NCBI RefSeq assembly: GCF_003353055.1
Contig: NZ_QKWJ01000083.1
Location: 420-32,433, forward strand
Origin: Cupriavidus lacunae
Lineage (GTDB): Bacteria > Pseudomonadota > Gammaproteobacteria > Burkholderiales > Burkholderiaceae
Reading direction: 5' to 3'
Length of the DNA: 32,014 nucleotides
Shown here: piece by piece, positions 7,604 through 17,173 of the stretch
How positions within the stretch are numbered: position 1 is the first letter of the stretch
Layout: the number at the start of each line of letters is the position of its first letter
Made by a program: the position numbers and the translations under genes
The notes under the pieces: model-generated
The model's input: only the letters and a program-made list of their open reading frames with translations
What the model was told of the DNA's origin: nothing
Databases searched by the model: none

Positions 7604-7649
7604 TTCGCATTCCCGTACTTTCCCGCCAGCCTCCCGGAGGAGGTGTCCC

Positions 7650-9608
<1,959 letters not shown>

Positions 9609-10331
9609 GTGGCCGGTCCGCGACACACCATGATCGACGACGCCACCCAGCGCCGTCGCCTTGAAGCCGGTCTGGCAGAGATCGGGCTGGCGCTGGCGCC
9701 GGCCCAGATCGATACGTTGTTTGCCTACCTGGCGCTGCTGCGCAAGTGGAACGGCGTCTATAACCTGACCGCGATCCGTCATCCCGATGAAATGCTTACG
9801 CATCACATGCTGGATTCGCTTGCCGCAGTGCCGGCGCTGGCCGAAGCCGCCCGCGCCCCAGAGGTAGGCACGCCGGCGCGGGGCAGGGTGCTCGACGTGG
9901 GTTCGGGTGGCGGCATGCCGGGCCTGCCGCTGGCAATCGCGTGCCCCGAGGTGTCGGTGCTGATGGTGGACATCGTGCAGAAGAAGACCGCATTCCTGAC
10001 CCAGTGCCGCGCGCAGCTCGGGCTGGCCAATGCCGCGGCGCACTGGGGACCGGTGGAAAAGCTCGACGACGCTGCCGGTTTTGCCGTGATCACCTCGCGC
10101 GCGTTTGCCGAGCTGACGGACTTCGTGAACCTGTCGGGCCAGCTGCTGGCGCCGCGCGGCAAGCTGATTGCCATGAAGGGTGTTTATCCTCAGGCCGAGC
10201 TGGATCGCATGGAAGCCGCCGGGCTGATGGCGCAATGGCAGGTCGATGCAGTGCCCCGCATCACCGTGCCCGGGCTGGATGCCGAGCGCCACCTGGTGGT
10301 GCTGTCGCGGCGCGCAAGCGCCCACGCATGA
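9609..10331 (+). CDS. rsmG: 16S rRNA (guanine-527-N7)-methyltransferase RsmG (GidB)
   Basis: RsmG methylates N7 of G527 in 16S rRNA using S-adenosylmethionine; loss is known to give low-level streptomycin resistance in other bacteria. The 240-residue product has LLRKWNGVYNLTAIR near residue 40 and the SAM-binding loop LDVGSGGGMPG (95-105), followed by VDIVQKKTAFL. I use the GTG at 9609, which directly follows the mnmG stop; the ATG at 9630 is an alternative giving 233 residues. The product is slightly longer than the E. coli enzyme because of an insert around APEVGTPARGR. It is co-transcribed with mnmG and probably parA-parB. Confidence 0.96.
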   Translation: MAGPRHTMIDDATQRRRLEAGLAEIGLALAPAQIDTLFAYLALLRKWNGVYNLTAIRHPDEMLTHHMLDSLAAVPALAEAARAPEVGTPARGRVLDVGSGGGMPGLPLAIACPEVSVLMVDIVQKKTAFLTQCRAQLGLANAAAHWGPVEKLDDAAGFAVITSRAFAELTDFVNLSGQLLAPRGKLIAMKGVYPQAELDRMEAAGLMAQWQVDAVPRITVPGLDAERHLVVLSRRASAHA

Positions 10332-10338
10332 TGTACGC

Positions 10339-10362
10339 CGCGGCGCTGTACCCAGCGCCGCG
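10339..10362. other. Stable hairpin between rsmG and parA
   Basis: CGCGGCGCTG (10339-10348) pairs perfectly with CAGCGCCGCG (10353-10362) around the loop TACC. No T-run follows, so this is more likely an mRNA processing or stability element, or a small repeat, than a terminator. Its right arm with the preceding GTACC resembles the hairpin after hemE. Confidence 0.6.
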
Positions 10363-10415
10363 AACTGCCAGCCTCGCGCTGGCCGGATGAATTGAAGCAG
10401 GAGCCTCAGTAACTT

Positions 10416-11189
10416 ATGGCCAAGGTATTCGTGATCGCCAACCAGAAGGGCGGGGTAGGCAAGACCACCACCACGGTGAACCTCGCCGCCGGCCTGGCCG
10501 CGCAGGATCAGCGCGTGCTGCTGGTCGACCTGGACCCGCAGGGCAATGCCTCGATGGGTTCGGGCATCGACAAGCAGGCGCTGGAGCACAGCGTGTACCA
10601 GGTGCTGGTCGGCCTGGCCAGCATCACGCAGGCGCGCCAGCGCTCCGAGACCGGCAGGTACGACGTGCTGCCCGCTAACCGGGAACTGGCCGGCGCCGAA
10701 GTGGAGCTGGTCGAACTGGATCAGCGCGAGCGCCGGCTGCGCCAGGCCATCGCAGAGGTCGATGGCGAGTATGACTTCGTGCTGATCGACTGCCCGCCGT
10801 CGCTGTCGCTGCTGACGCTGAACGGGCTGTGCGCGGCGCATGGCGTGATCGTGCCGATGCAGTGCGAGTACTTTGCGCTGGAGGGGCTGTCGGACCTGGT
10901 CAACACCATCAAGCAGGTGCACGCCAACCTGAACCGCGACCTGCAGGTGATCGGCCTGCTGCGCGTCATGTTTGATCCGCGCGTGACGCTGCAGCAGCAG
11001 GTCTCGGCGCAACTCGAATCGCACTTCGGCGAGAAGGTCTTCAAGACCCTGATCCCGCGCAATGTGCGGCTGGCCGAGGCACCGTCCTATGGCATGCCGG
11101 GCGTGGCGTTCGATCCGTCGTCGAAGGGCGCCAAGGCGTACCTGGACTTCGGCGCCGAGATGATCGCGCGGGTCCGGCAGCTGGGCTGA
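10416..11189 (+). CDS. parA: Chromosome-partitioning ATPase ParA (Soj)
   Basis: ParA is the ATPase that moves ParB-parS complexes of the replicated origin over the nucleoid. The 257-residue protein has the deviant Walker A KGGVGKTT (11-18), the Walker A' LLVDLDPQGNASMG block (about 35-48) and the DFVLIDCPPSLSLLTLNGL Walker B region (about 118-136). There is no N-terminal helix-turn-helix, so it is the short chromosomal type (Ia-like regulators are longer). It lies 84 bases after rsmG and 14 bases before parB, the standard gid-par arrangement. Confidence 0.97.
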   Translation: MAKVFVIANQKGGVGKTTTTVNLAAGLAAQDQRVLLVDLDPQGNASMGSGIDKQALEHSVYQVLVGLASITQARQRSETGRYDVLPANRELAGAEVELVELDQRERRLRQAIAEVDGEYDFVLIDCPPSLSLLTLNGLCAAHGVIVPMQCEYFALEGLSDLVNTIKQVHANLNRDLQVIGLLRVMFDPRVTLQQQVSAQLESHFGEKVFKTLIPRNVRLAEAPSYGMPGVAFDPSSKGAKAYLDFGAEMIARVRQLG

Positions 11190-11203
11190 AGGAGAGGGCA
11201 AGC

Positions 11204-12106
11204 ATGAGCACTGCAAAGAAGAAGGGCCTCGGCCGCGGCCTTGAAGCGCTGTTGGGCGGGCCGGCTGAAATCGTTGAATCGGCGAAGCAGGAGGGCGCGC
11301 CTACGGTGCTGCACCTGCACCAGTTGCAGCCGGGCAAGTACCAGCCGCGCACGCGCATGGATGAAGGCGCGCTGCAGGAGCTGGCCGCCAGCATCCGCGC
11401 ACAGGGCCTGATGCAGCCGATCCTGGTGCGCCGCGTGGCCGAGCCCGACCGCTACGAGATCATCGCGGGCGAGCGGCGCTTCCGCGCCTCCAGGCTGGCC
11501 GGCCTGGACAAGGTGCCGGTGCTGGTGAAGGACGTGGCCGACGAAGCCGCGGCCGCGATGGCGCTGATCGAGAATATCCAGCGCGAAGACCTGAACCCGC
11601 TGGAAGAAGCGCAGGGCATCATGCGCCTGATCCGCGAGTTCAGTTTCACGCACGAGCAGGCGGCCGAGTCGGTCGGACGCTCGCGCAGCGCGGTGTCGAA
11701 CCTGCTGCGCCTGCTGAACCTGGCCGCGCCGGTGCAGACCATGCTGATGGCGGGCGACCTCGATATGGGCCACGCGCGCGCGTTGCTGGCGGTCGACGGT
11801 GCCAACCAGATCACATTGGCCAACCAGATCATCAACAAGCGGCTGTCGGTGCGCGAGACCGAGAAGCTGGTGGCATCGACGCTCAAGCCGTTCGACCTGA
11901 AGTCGCTCAAGCAGAAGGGTGTCAATAACGTGCGCGATGTGGCGCGGCTGGAAGAAGAGCTGTCGGATGCGCTGGGCCTGGCGGTACAGATCAGGCTGGG
12001 CGCGCGCGGCAAGGGCCAGCTCACCATTCACTTCAGCAACAACGATGCGCTCGAAGGCGTGCTTGCGCGCCTGCGCGAACCCACCGAAGGGCAGAAGGTC
12101 GCCTGA
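11204..12106 (+). CDS. parB: Chromosome-partitioning protein ParB (Spo0J)
   Basis: ParB is a CTP-dependent clamp that loads at parS and spreads. The 300-residue protein starts with the basic, ParA-stimulating KKKGLGRGLEALLG segment. The CTP-binding domain follows, with GERRFRAS (89-96) and ENIQREDLNP (123-132). The helix-turn-helix that reads parS is at about residues 146-176 (FTHEQAAESVGRSRSAVSNLL). The C-terminal dimerisation region ends near residue 300. AGGAGAGG precedes the ATG. Its targets are visible in this window at 7489, 7547 and 9068. No terminator is evident after the stop. Confidence 0.97.
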   Translation: MSTAKKKGLGRGLEALLGGPAEIVESAKQEGAPTVLHLHQLQPGKYQPRTRMDEGALQELAASIRAQGLMQPILVRRVAEPDRYEIIAGERRFRASRLAGLDKVPVLVKDVADEAAAAMALIENIQREDLNPLEEAQGIMRLIREFSFTHEQAAESVGRSRSAVSNLLRLLNLAAPVQTMLMAGDLDMGHARALLAVDGANQITLANQIINKRLSVRETEKLVASTLKPFDLKSLKQKGVNNVRDVARLEEELSDALGLAVQIRLGARGKGQLTIHFSNNDALEGVLARLREPTEGQKVA

Positions 12107-12371
12107 GGCAGTGGGCGAGGGCGCACGCGAAGTCGCGCGCAATTTGGTGCGATTAACGGTCGTTGTGGCGATGACTGTTGCGTGTACGCTGCACTGGCCA
12201 TTCCAATTGCCGGTCTACGCATTGCGTGCCCGGTAATCCCTCATCATGCGCAGGGTTCGCTGCGCAATCCAATTACGTCAAACATCATTGCTGCGCAATT
12301 TTTGCACGGCCATCATGCAATCGTGATGGCAACCGTTGTGCGCAACACGCTGCAAGGCAAATGTAAGCAGA
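12107..12371. other. AT-richer intergenic region with four TGCGCA palindromes, upstream of the atp promoter
   Basis: No gene is supported in this stretch between parB and the atp promoter. TGCGCA occurs at 12247, 12261, 12292 and 12339, the last three as TGCGCAA. That is four copies of a 6-bp palindrome in 98 bases. The G+C content drops compared with the genes on both sides. It may hold binding sites for a regulator or nucleoid protein of the atp operon. Confidence 0.45.
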
Positions 12372-12401
12372 TTGACGTGAATCAGTAGTTCCCCTTAAAA
12401 T
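12372..12401 (+). promoter_or_regulatory. Sigma70-type promoter of the atp operon
   Basis: TTGACG (12372-12377) and TAAAAT (12396-12401) each match consensus at 5 of 6 bases, with an 18-base spacer. Transcription would start near 12408, giving a leader of about 50 bases before atpI. This is the best promoter I can see in the window. Confidence 0.75.
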
Positions 12402-12421
12402 CGTGCGGTTTGAATTCTGGT

Positions 12422-12443
12422 CGGGCCGAAAAGTTCCGGCCCG
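12422..12443 (+). other. Leader hairpin before atpI
   Basis: CGGGCCG (12422-12428) and CGGCCCG (12437-12443) form a perfect 7-bp stem with an 8-base loop between the predicted transcription start and the atpI start codon. It may protect the 5' end of the mRNA or affect atpI translation. Confidence 0.5.
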
Positions 12444-12458
12444 GAATAAGGCAGGCAG

Positions 12459-12965
12459 GTGGTGGTTCGAGACCGTCAGCAACGAGGCGCCGGCTCCCGT
12501 CAGGAAGATGACTGGGACGACTGGAAAGAAGGCGCAGACCGTGAGGAAGAAGCTGTCGATCCGCTGTCGCACGCCGAGGCGGTAACGCTGTTTGGCGAGC
12601 GCGCATTGCGCCCTTCGCGCATGACCCCGGGCAAGGTTGTCCTGGCGCAGGTGTTGGTTTCCCTGCTGTCGGCACTGTGCTGGGCGCTGTTTGCGAAAGA
12701 GCCGGCGCCGTTTGGGTGGTCGGCGCTGTTCGGCGGCATGGTGTGCTTCGTGCCGAGCGGATTGTTCGCGCTGCGCCTGTGGCTGGCGCGCGACCGCGCT
12801 TCGGTGGGCGGGCTGGTGCTGGGCGAGGCGATCAAGGTCTTTGCCACGGTAGCACTGCTGGTGCTGGTCGTGGTGCTGTACCGGGATCTGCGATGGGTGC
12901 CGATGCTGGTCACGTTCCTGCTCGCGCTCAAGACATATTGGGTGGTGGCCCTGCTGATGCGCTAG
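12459..12965 (+). CDS. atpI: ATP synthase subunit I (AtpI)
   Basis: AtpI is a small membrane protein that helps assemble the c-ring and is not part of the final enzyme. The 168-residue product has a charged N-terminal region of about 55 residues (rich in D, E and R), then four hydrophobic helices, which is the form seen in beta-proteobacteria. Translation probably starts at a GTG (12459 or the adjacent 12462), with AAGG about 7 bases upstream; no nearby ATG gives the full protein. GTG use and a modest site fit the low expression expected for this subunit. It is the first gene of the atp operon, with a 244-base gap to atpB. Confidence 0.85.
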   Translation: MVVRDRQQRGAGSRQEDDWDDWKEGADREEEAVDPLSHAEAVTLFGERALRPSRMTPGKVVLAQVLVSLLSALCWALFAKEPAPFGWSALFGGMVCFVPSGLFALRLWLARDRASVGGLVLGEAIKVFATVALLVLVVVLYRDLRWVPMLVTFLLALKTYWVVALLMR

Positions 12966-13093
12966 GCCAGCCGCTCGAAAACGGTGCTTCATCGGGAAGT
13001 GGGGCACCGAAACGGAATATCAAGAGTTTTCCGTGACGGTTTCACAGCGGCTTTCATCGCAGTGACACCGCGCACGGCCAAGGTTGGACCCCG

Positions 13094-13136
13094 CTTGCAT
13101 TGCGGTAACCGGCGAATCCGCCGAAGGCAATGCAAG
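13094..13136 (+). ncRNA. Two-part stem-loop in the atpI-atpB intercistronic region
   Basis: CTTGCATTGC (13094-13103) pairs perfectly with GCAATGCAAG (13127-13136). Inside it CGGCG (13110-13114) pairs with CGCCG (13119-13123) around AATC. The two stems are separated by a 6 by 3 internal loop. It lies 74 bases before the atpB ATG, which lacks a recognisable ribosome binding site. I propose a cis-acting mRNA element; no known RNA family is recognised. Confidence 0.5.
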
Positions 13137-13209
13137 ACGCGTACCGGGCGTTTGCCAGACAGTGGCGGCGCGCGGCCTGAAGATTTCGCAATATACCGTT
13201 CGTATCGAC

Positions 13210-14076
13210 ATGTCTGATGCTACCCAAGGCGCCGAACACGCGCTGACACCCTCCGGCTATATCGCCGAACACTTGCAGAACTTGAACTCGGTCGGCGGCA
13301 AGCAAGCGTCGGTGGTCGATTTCTCCGTGCTCAACTACGACACGGTGTTCTGGTCCGTGCTGTGCGGCGCCATCGCCGTGCTGTTCCTGTACGCCGCGGC
13401 GCGCCGCGTCACCCCCGGCGTGCCGGGCCGCTTCCAGGCTTTCGTCGAAATGGTCGTCGAGATGGTCGACGACCAGGCCAAGGGAATCATTCACGGCGAC
13501 CGCTCGTGGATTGCGCCGCTGGCGCTGATGGTGTTCTGCTGGATCACCATGATGAACGCGATCGACCTGATTCCGGTCGACTGGGTCACCGGCCTGAACA
13601 GCCTGCTGGGCGTCTTCCACCTGCACCTTCCCCACCACCGCGCAGTGGCCACGGCCGACCTGAACGGCACGCTGGGCATGTCCTGCTCGGTGCTGGTGCT
13701 GATGATCTACTACAGCTTCAAGATCAAGGGCACGGGCGGCTTCATGCACGAGCTGTTCTCGGCCCCGTTCGGCGCCAAGTGGTACCTGGCCCCGTTCAAC
13801 CTGATCCTGAACCTGATCGAATTCCTGGCCAAGGCCGTTTCGCTCGGCATGCGGTTGTTCGGCAACATGTACGCCGGCGAACTCGTGTTCCTGCTGATCG
13901 CGCTGCTGGGTTCCATCTGGACGTTCGGCGCCGACCTGTCCGCGCTGGGCTTTGTCGGCCACGTGCTGGCCGGCACGGTGTGGGCGATCTTCCACATCCT
14001 GATCGTCCTGCTCCAGGCCTTCATTTTCATGATGCTGACGCTGGTGTACATCGGCCAGGCTCACGATCACCACTGA
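13210..14076 (+). CDS. atpB: F1Fo ATP synthase subunit a
   Basis: Subunit a forms the two proton half-channels of Fo against the c-ring. The 288-residue product starts at the ATG (MSDATQGAEHALTPSGYIAEHLQNL in two blocks is the usual beta-proteobacterial N-terminus). The frame is open 42 codons further upstream, but that extension has no family character. The essential arginine is R215 in SLGMRLFGNMYAGELVF. Five or six membrane helices are visible. No ribosome binding site is seen just before the ATG, which is unusual in this operon and may be linked to the structured leader at 13094-13136. Confidence 0.96.
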   Translation: MSDATQGAEHALTPSGYIAEHLQNLNSVGGKQASVVDFSVLNYDTVFWSVLCGAIAVLFLYAAARRVTPGVPGRFQAFVEMVVEMVDDQAKGIIHGDRSWIAPLALMVFCWITMMNAIDLIPVDWVTGLNSLLGVFHLHLPHHRAVATADLNGTLGMSCSVLVLMIYYSFKIKGTGGFMHELFSAPFGAKWYLAPFNLILNLIEFLAKAVSLGMRLFGNMYAGELVFLLIALLGSIWTFGADLSALGFVGHVLAGTVWAIFHILIVLLQAFIFMMLTLVYIGQAHDHH

Positions 14077-14081
14077 TTTTC

Positions 14082-14108
14082 GGTTTTTGGTTTTTTGGTT
14101 TTTTGGTT
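14082..14108 (+). repeat. GGTTTTTT tandem tract upstream of atpE
   Basis: Just after the atpB stop the sequence reads GGT5, GGT6, GGT6, GGTT. It is a short G/T tandem repeat, alien to the GC-rich surroundings, ending 29 bases before the atpE ATG. In mRNA it is a U-rich single-stranded stretch that could bind ribosomal protein S1 and raise translation of the highly needed c subunit. It could also vary in length by slippage. Confidence 0.8.
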
Positions 14109-14137
14109 CTAAGTCTCTCTAAATTAAAGGAGTCATC

Positions 14138-14404
14138 ATGCAAGCATTTCTCGCCAACATCCAGGGTCTGACCGCCATCGGTATCGGCATCATCATCGGC
14201 CTGGGCGCTATCGGCGCCTGCCTGGGTATCGCCCTGATGGGTGGCAAGTACATCGAAGCCTGCGCACGTCAGCCTGAGCTGATGAACCCGCTGCAAACCA
14301 AGATGTTCCTGCTGGCTGGCCTGATCGACGCTGCATTCCTGATCGGTGTGGGTGTTGCAATGCTGTTCGCCTTCGCCAACCCGCTGCTGGCTGTCATCAA
14401 GTAA
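14138..14404 (+). CDS. atpE: F1Fo ATP synthase subunit c
   Basis: Subunit c is the 88-residue hairpin proteolipid that forms the rotating ring. Two hydrophobic helices flank the polar loop ARQPE (43-47). The proton-binding carboxylate is D64 in GLIDAAFLIGVG, and the first helix carries the glycine-rich GIGIIIGLGAIGACLG packing motif. An Asp at this site, with no sodium-ligand pattern, indicates a proton-driven ring. AAAGGAG (14126-14132) is an excellent ribosome binding site, 5 bases from the ATG. The gene is flanked by the GGTTTTTT tract and by a hairpin after the stop, both fitting selective high expression. Confidence 0.98.
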   Translation: MQAFLANIQGLTAIGIGIIIGLGAIGACLGIALMGGKYIEACARQPELMNPLQTKMFLLAGLIDAAFLIGVGVAMLFAFANPLLAVIK

Positions 14405-14430
14405 TTCTTTTCGGTCTGCATGATGCTGAC

Positions 14431-14460
14431 GGGCGGCGCGGGCCACTAGCCTGGCCGCCC
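14431..14460 (+). other. Hairpin between atpE and atpF
   Basis: GGGCGGC (14431-14437) pairs with GCCGCCC (14454-14460); an alternative inner pairing is GGCCA with TGGCC. Only TT follows, so full termination is unlikely. A stem here could stop 3' exonucleases and stabilise the atpE message. Confidence 0.6.
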
Positions 14461-14502
14461 TTGCGCATTTATCTGTAGTTTGATTACCGAAAGGAACACA
14501 CC

Positions 14503-14973
14503 ATGAATCTGAACGCAACGTTTTTTGCGCAGATGGTCGTGTTCTTCATCCTGTGGTGGGTTGTTGCCAAATTCATTTGGCCGCCGCTGGTGAAGGCGCT
14601 CGACGAACGCGCAATGAAGATCGCCGATGGCCTCGCCGCTGCCGAGAAGGGCAAGGCCGAGCTCGAACTCGCCAACAAGCGTGTGGACCAGGCTATGGCC
14701 GAAGCCCGCACCGAGGGTGCTCAACGCGTCGCTGACGCCGAGAAGCGCGCCCAGCTGACGGCAGACGAGATCAAGCAGAACGCCCAGGCAGAAGCCGCAC
14801 GCATCATTGCCCAGGCCAAGGCCGAAGCAGAGCAGCAGGTTACCCGTGCACGCGAAACGCTGCGTGACCAGGTTGCCGTGCTGGCCGTCAAGGGTGCCGA
14901 GCAGATCCTCAAGCGTGAAGTGAACGCGCAGGTCCACTCCGACCTGCTCAATCAACTCAAGGCTGAGCTCTAA
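14503..14973 (+). CDS. atpF: F1Fo ATP synthase subunit b
   Basis: Subunit b is the 156-residue peripheral stalk protein. One N-terminal membrane helix (about residues 7-25, FFAQMVVFFILWWVVAKF) is followed by a long, charged, alanine-rich coiled coil that holds subunit delta. The length equals that of E. coli subunit b. AAAGGA precedes the ATG. The atpH start lies 2 bases after the stop. Confidence 0.97.
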   Translation: MNLNATFFAQMVVFFILWWVVAKFIWPPLVKALDERAMKIADGLAAAEKGKAELELANKRVDQAMAEARTEGAQRVADAEKRAQLTADEIKQNAQAEAARIIAQAKAEAEQQVTRARETLRDQVAVLAVKGAEQILKREVNAQVHSDLLNQLKAEL

Positions 14974-14975
14974 AC

Positions 14976-15518
14976 ATGGCTGAAACCGCAACCATTGCCC
15001 GCCCCTACGCTGAGGCGCTGTTCCGCGTCGCCAGTGAATCGAGCGCAGGCAATCTGGGTGCATGGTCCGAGCTGGTGTCGGAGATGGGGCAGGTTGCTGC
15101 CAATCCCGACATGAAGGCGGTCGCCGGCGATCCGAACGTTCCCGGCGAGAAGCTGGCCGAACTGTTCCTGTCGGTGCTGAAGTCCCCGCTGAATGACGAG
15201 GCTCGCCGCTTCGTCAAGCTGCTGGTGGATAACGGTCGCCTGACGGTGATGCCGGAAATCGCCGAGCAGTTCCATGTGCTCAAGAACGCCCGCGAAGGGT
15301 CGTCCGACGTCGAGATCACCAGCGCATTCCCGCTGGAAGATGGGCAGCTGAACGACCTGGTCGCCGCACTCGAACGCAAGTTCGGCCGCAAGCTGTACGC
15401 GCAGGTGGCGGTGGACCCGTCCCTGATCGGCGGCGTCTGCGTCAAGGTTGGCGACGAAGTGCTCGACACCTCCGTGCGCGCGCGCCTGGCAGCCATGCAA
15501 GTGGCGCTGACCGCCTGA
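14976..15518 (+). CDS. atpH: F1Fo ATP synthase subunit delta
   Basis: Subunit delta is the 180-residue cap that links the b-subunit stalk to the top of F1. The N-terminus (AETATIARPYAEALFRVA) is the family signature, and the C-terminal block DPSLIGGVCVKVGDEVLDTS is the conserved OSCP/delta motif. It begins 2 bases after atpF, so translation is coupled. Confidence 0.97.
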   Translation: MAETATIARPYAEALFRVASESSAGNLGAWSELVSEMGQVAANPDMKAVAGDPNVPGEKLAELFLSVLKSPLNDEARRFVKLLVDNGRLTVMPEIAEQFHVLKNAREGSSDVEITSAFPLEDGQLNDLVAALERKFGRKLYAQVAVDPSLIGGVCVKVGDEVLDTSVRARLAAMQVALTA

Positions 15519-15557
15519 ACGCACCGGCCGACGGATTGAAGAATTAGGAGCATTGTG

Positions 15558-17099
15558 ATGCAACTGAACCCCTCAGAAATCAGCGAGCTGATCAAGACCC
15601 GCATCTCGGGCCTTGGCGCTGAAGCTGAAGTGCGCAATACCGGCACGGTGATCTCCGTGACCGATGGCATCTGCCGCGTGCACGGCCTGTCCGGCGTGAT
15701 GCAGGGCGAGATGCTGGAATTCCCCGGCAACACCTTCGGCCTCGCGCTGAACCTCGAGCGCGACTCGGTCGGCGCCGTGGTGCTGGGTGACTACGAACAC
15801 ATTTCCGAAGGCGACACGGTCAAGTGCACCGGCCGCATTCTGGAAGTGCCGGTCGGCAAGGAACTGCTGGGCCGCGTGGTGAACACGCTGGGCCAGCCGA
15901 TCGACGGCAAGGGCCCGATCAACGCCAAGGAAACGGACGTGATCGAGAAGGTCGCCCCGGGCGTGATCGCGCGTCAGTCGGTGAGCCAGCCGGTGCAGAC
16001 CGGCCTGAAGTCGATCGACTCGATGGTGCCGATCGGCCGTGGCCAGCGTGAGCTGATCATTGGCGACCGCCAGACCGGCAAGACCGCCGTGGCTGTCGAC
16101 GCGATCATCAACCAGAAGGGCAAGGGCATGTACTGCGTGTACGTCGCCATTGGCCAGAAGGCTTCGACGATCGCCAACGTGGTGCGCAAGCTGGAAGAGC
16201 ACGGCGCGATGGAATACACCGTCGTCGTGGCCGCCGCCGCTTCGGACTCGGCCGCCATGCAGTACCTGGCTGCCTACGCCGGCTGCACCATGGGCGAGTA
16301 CTTCCGCGATCGCGGCGAAGACGCGCTGATCGTCTATGACGACCTGACCAAGCAAGCCTGGGCCTACCGCCAGGTGTCGCTGCTGCTGCGCCGCCCGCCG
16401 GGCCGTGAAGCGTACCCCGGCGACGTGTTCTACCTGCACTCGCGCCTGCTGGAGCGTGCTGCCCGCGTGAACGCCGAGTACGTCGAGAAGTTCACCAACG
16501 GCGCCGTCAAGGGCAAGACCGGTTCGCTGACCGCGCTGCCGGTGATCGAAACGCAGGCCGGCGACGTGTCCGCGTTCGTGCCGACCAACGTGATTTCGAT
16601 TACCGACGGCCAGATCTTCCTGGAAACCGACCTGTTCAACGCCGGTGTCCGTCCCGCCATCAATGCCGGTATTTCGGTGTCGCGCGTGGGTGGTGCTGCG
16701 CAGACCAAGGTGGTGAAGAACCTGGCCGGTGGTATCCGTACCGACCTCGCCCAGTACCGTGAACTGGCTGCTTTCGCGCAGTTCGCTTCGGACCTGGACG
16801 ATGCCACCCGCAAGCAGCTGGAGCGCGGCCGCCGCGTGACCGAGTTGCTGAAGCAGGCGCAATACCAGCCGCAGCAGGTGTGGCAGCTGGCCGCGTCGCT
16901 GTTCGCCGCCAACAACGGCTTCCTCGACAACGTGGAAGTGAAGGACATTCTGCCGTTCGAGAAGGGCCTGCACGACCATCTGAAGACCAAGTACGCCGAC
17001 CTCATCAACCGTATCGAAGAGACCAAGCAGCTCTCGAAGGAAGATGAACCCGCCCTGCGTGCCGCGATCGAGGATTTCAAGAAGTCCGCCGCGTTCTAA
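15558..17099 (+). CDS. atpA: F1Fo ATP synthase subunit alpha
   Basis: Subunit alpha is the non-catalytic nucleotide-binding F1 subunit. It has 513 residues, exactly the E. coli length. The P-loop GDRQTGKT is at 169-176, also as in E. coli. The arginine-finger region VISRVGGAA-type block reads GISVSRVGGAAQTK near residue 373. I choose the ATG at 15558 over the GTG at 15555 because AGGAG (15546-15550) is 7 bases from it. It is followed by a 74-base gap with a strong hairpin. Confidence 0.98.
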   Translation: MQLNPSEISELIKTRISGLGAEAEVRNTGTVISVTDGICRVHGLSGVMQGEMLEFPGNTFGLALNLERDSVGAVVLGDYEHISEGDTVKCTGRILEVPVGKELLGRVVNTLGQPIDGKGPINAKETDVIEKVAPGVIARQSVSQPVQTGLKSIDSMVPIGRGQRELIIGDRQTGKTAVAVDAIINQKGKGMYCVYVAIGQKASTIANVVRKLEEHGAMEYTVVVAAAASDSAAMQYLAAYAGCTMGEYFRDRGEDALIVYDDLTKQAWAYRQVSLLLRRPPGREAYPGDVFYLHSRLLERAARVNAEYVEKFTNGAVKGKTGSLTALPVIETQAGDVSAFVPTNVISITDGQIFLETDLFNAGVRPAINAGISVSRVGGAAQTKVVKNLAGGIRTDLAQYRELAAFAQFASDLDDATRKQLERGRRVTELLKQAQYQPQQVWQLAASLFAANNGFLDNVEVKDILPFEKGLHDHLKTKYADLINRIEETKQLSKEDEPALRAAIEDFKKSAAF

Positions 17100-17121
17100 C
17101 CGCGCAATTCTCCGATACCGC

Positions 17122-17150
17122 CGCCGCGCCTGGCTAACGCCGGCGCGGCG
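17122..17150 (+). other. Strong hairpin between atpA and atpG
   Basis: CGCCGCGCC (17122-17130) pairs with GGCGCGGCG (17142-17150), continued after a bulged T by GGC with GCC around the loop TAAC. That is 12 base pairs in all, nearly all G-C. No T-run follows. It probably tunes mRNA stability or atpG translation. Confidence 0.65.
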
Positions 17151-17173
17151 CTGGTTCGGACGGAGAGGAAAGT

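Noticed and set aside
13084..13209. A 42-codon upstream extension of atpB
   Set aside because: It runs through the stem-loop, lacks family similarity, and would start at TTG.
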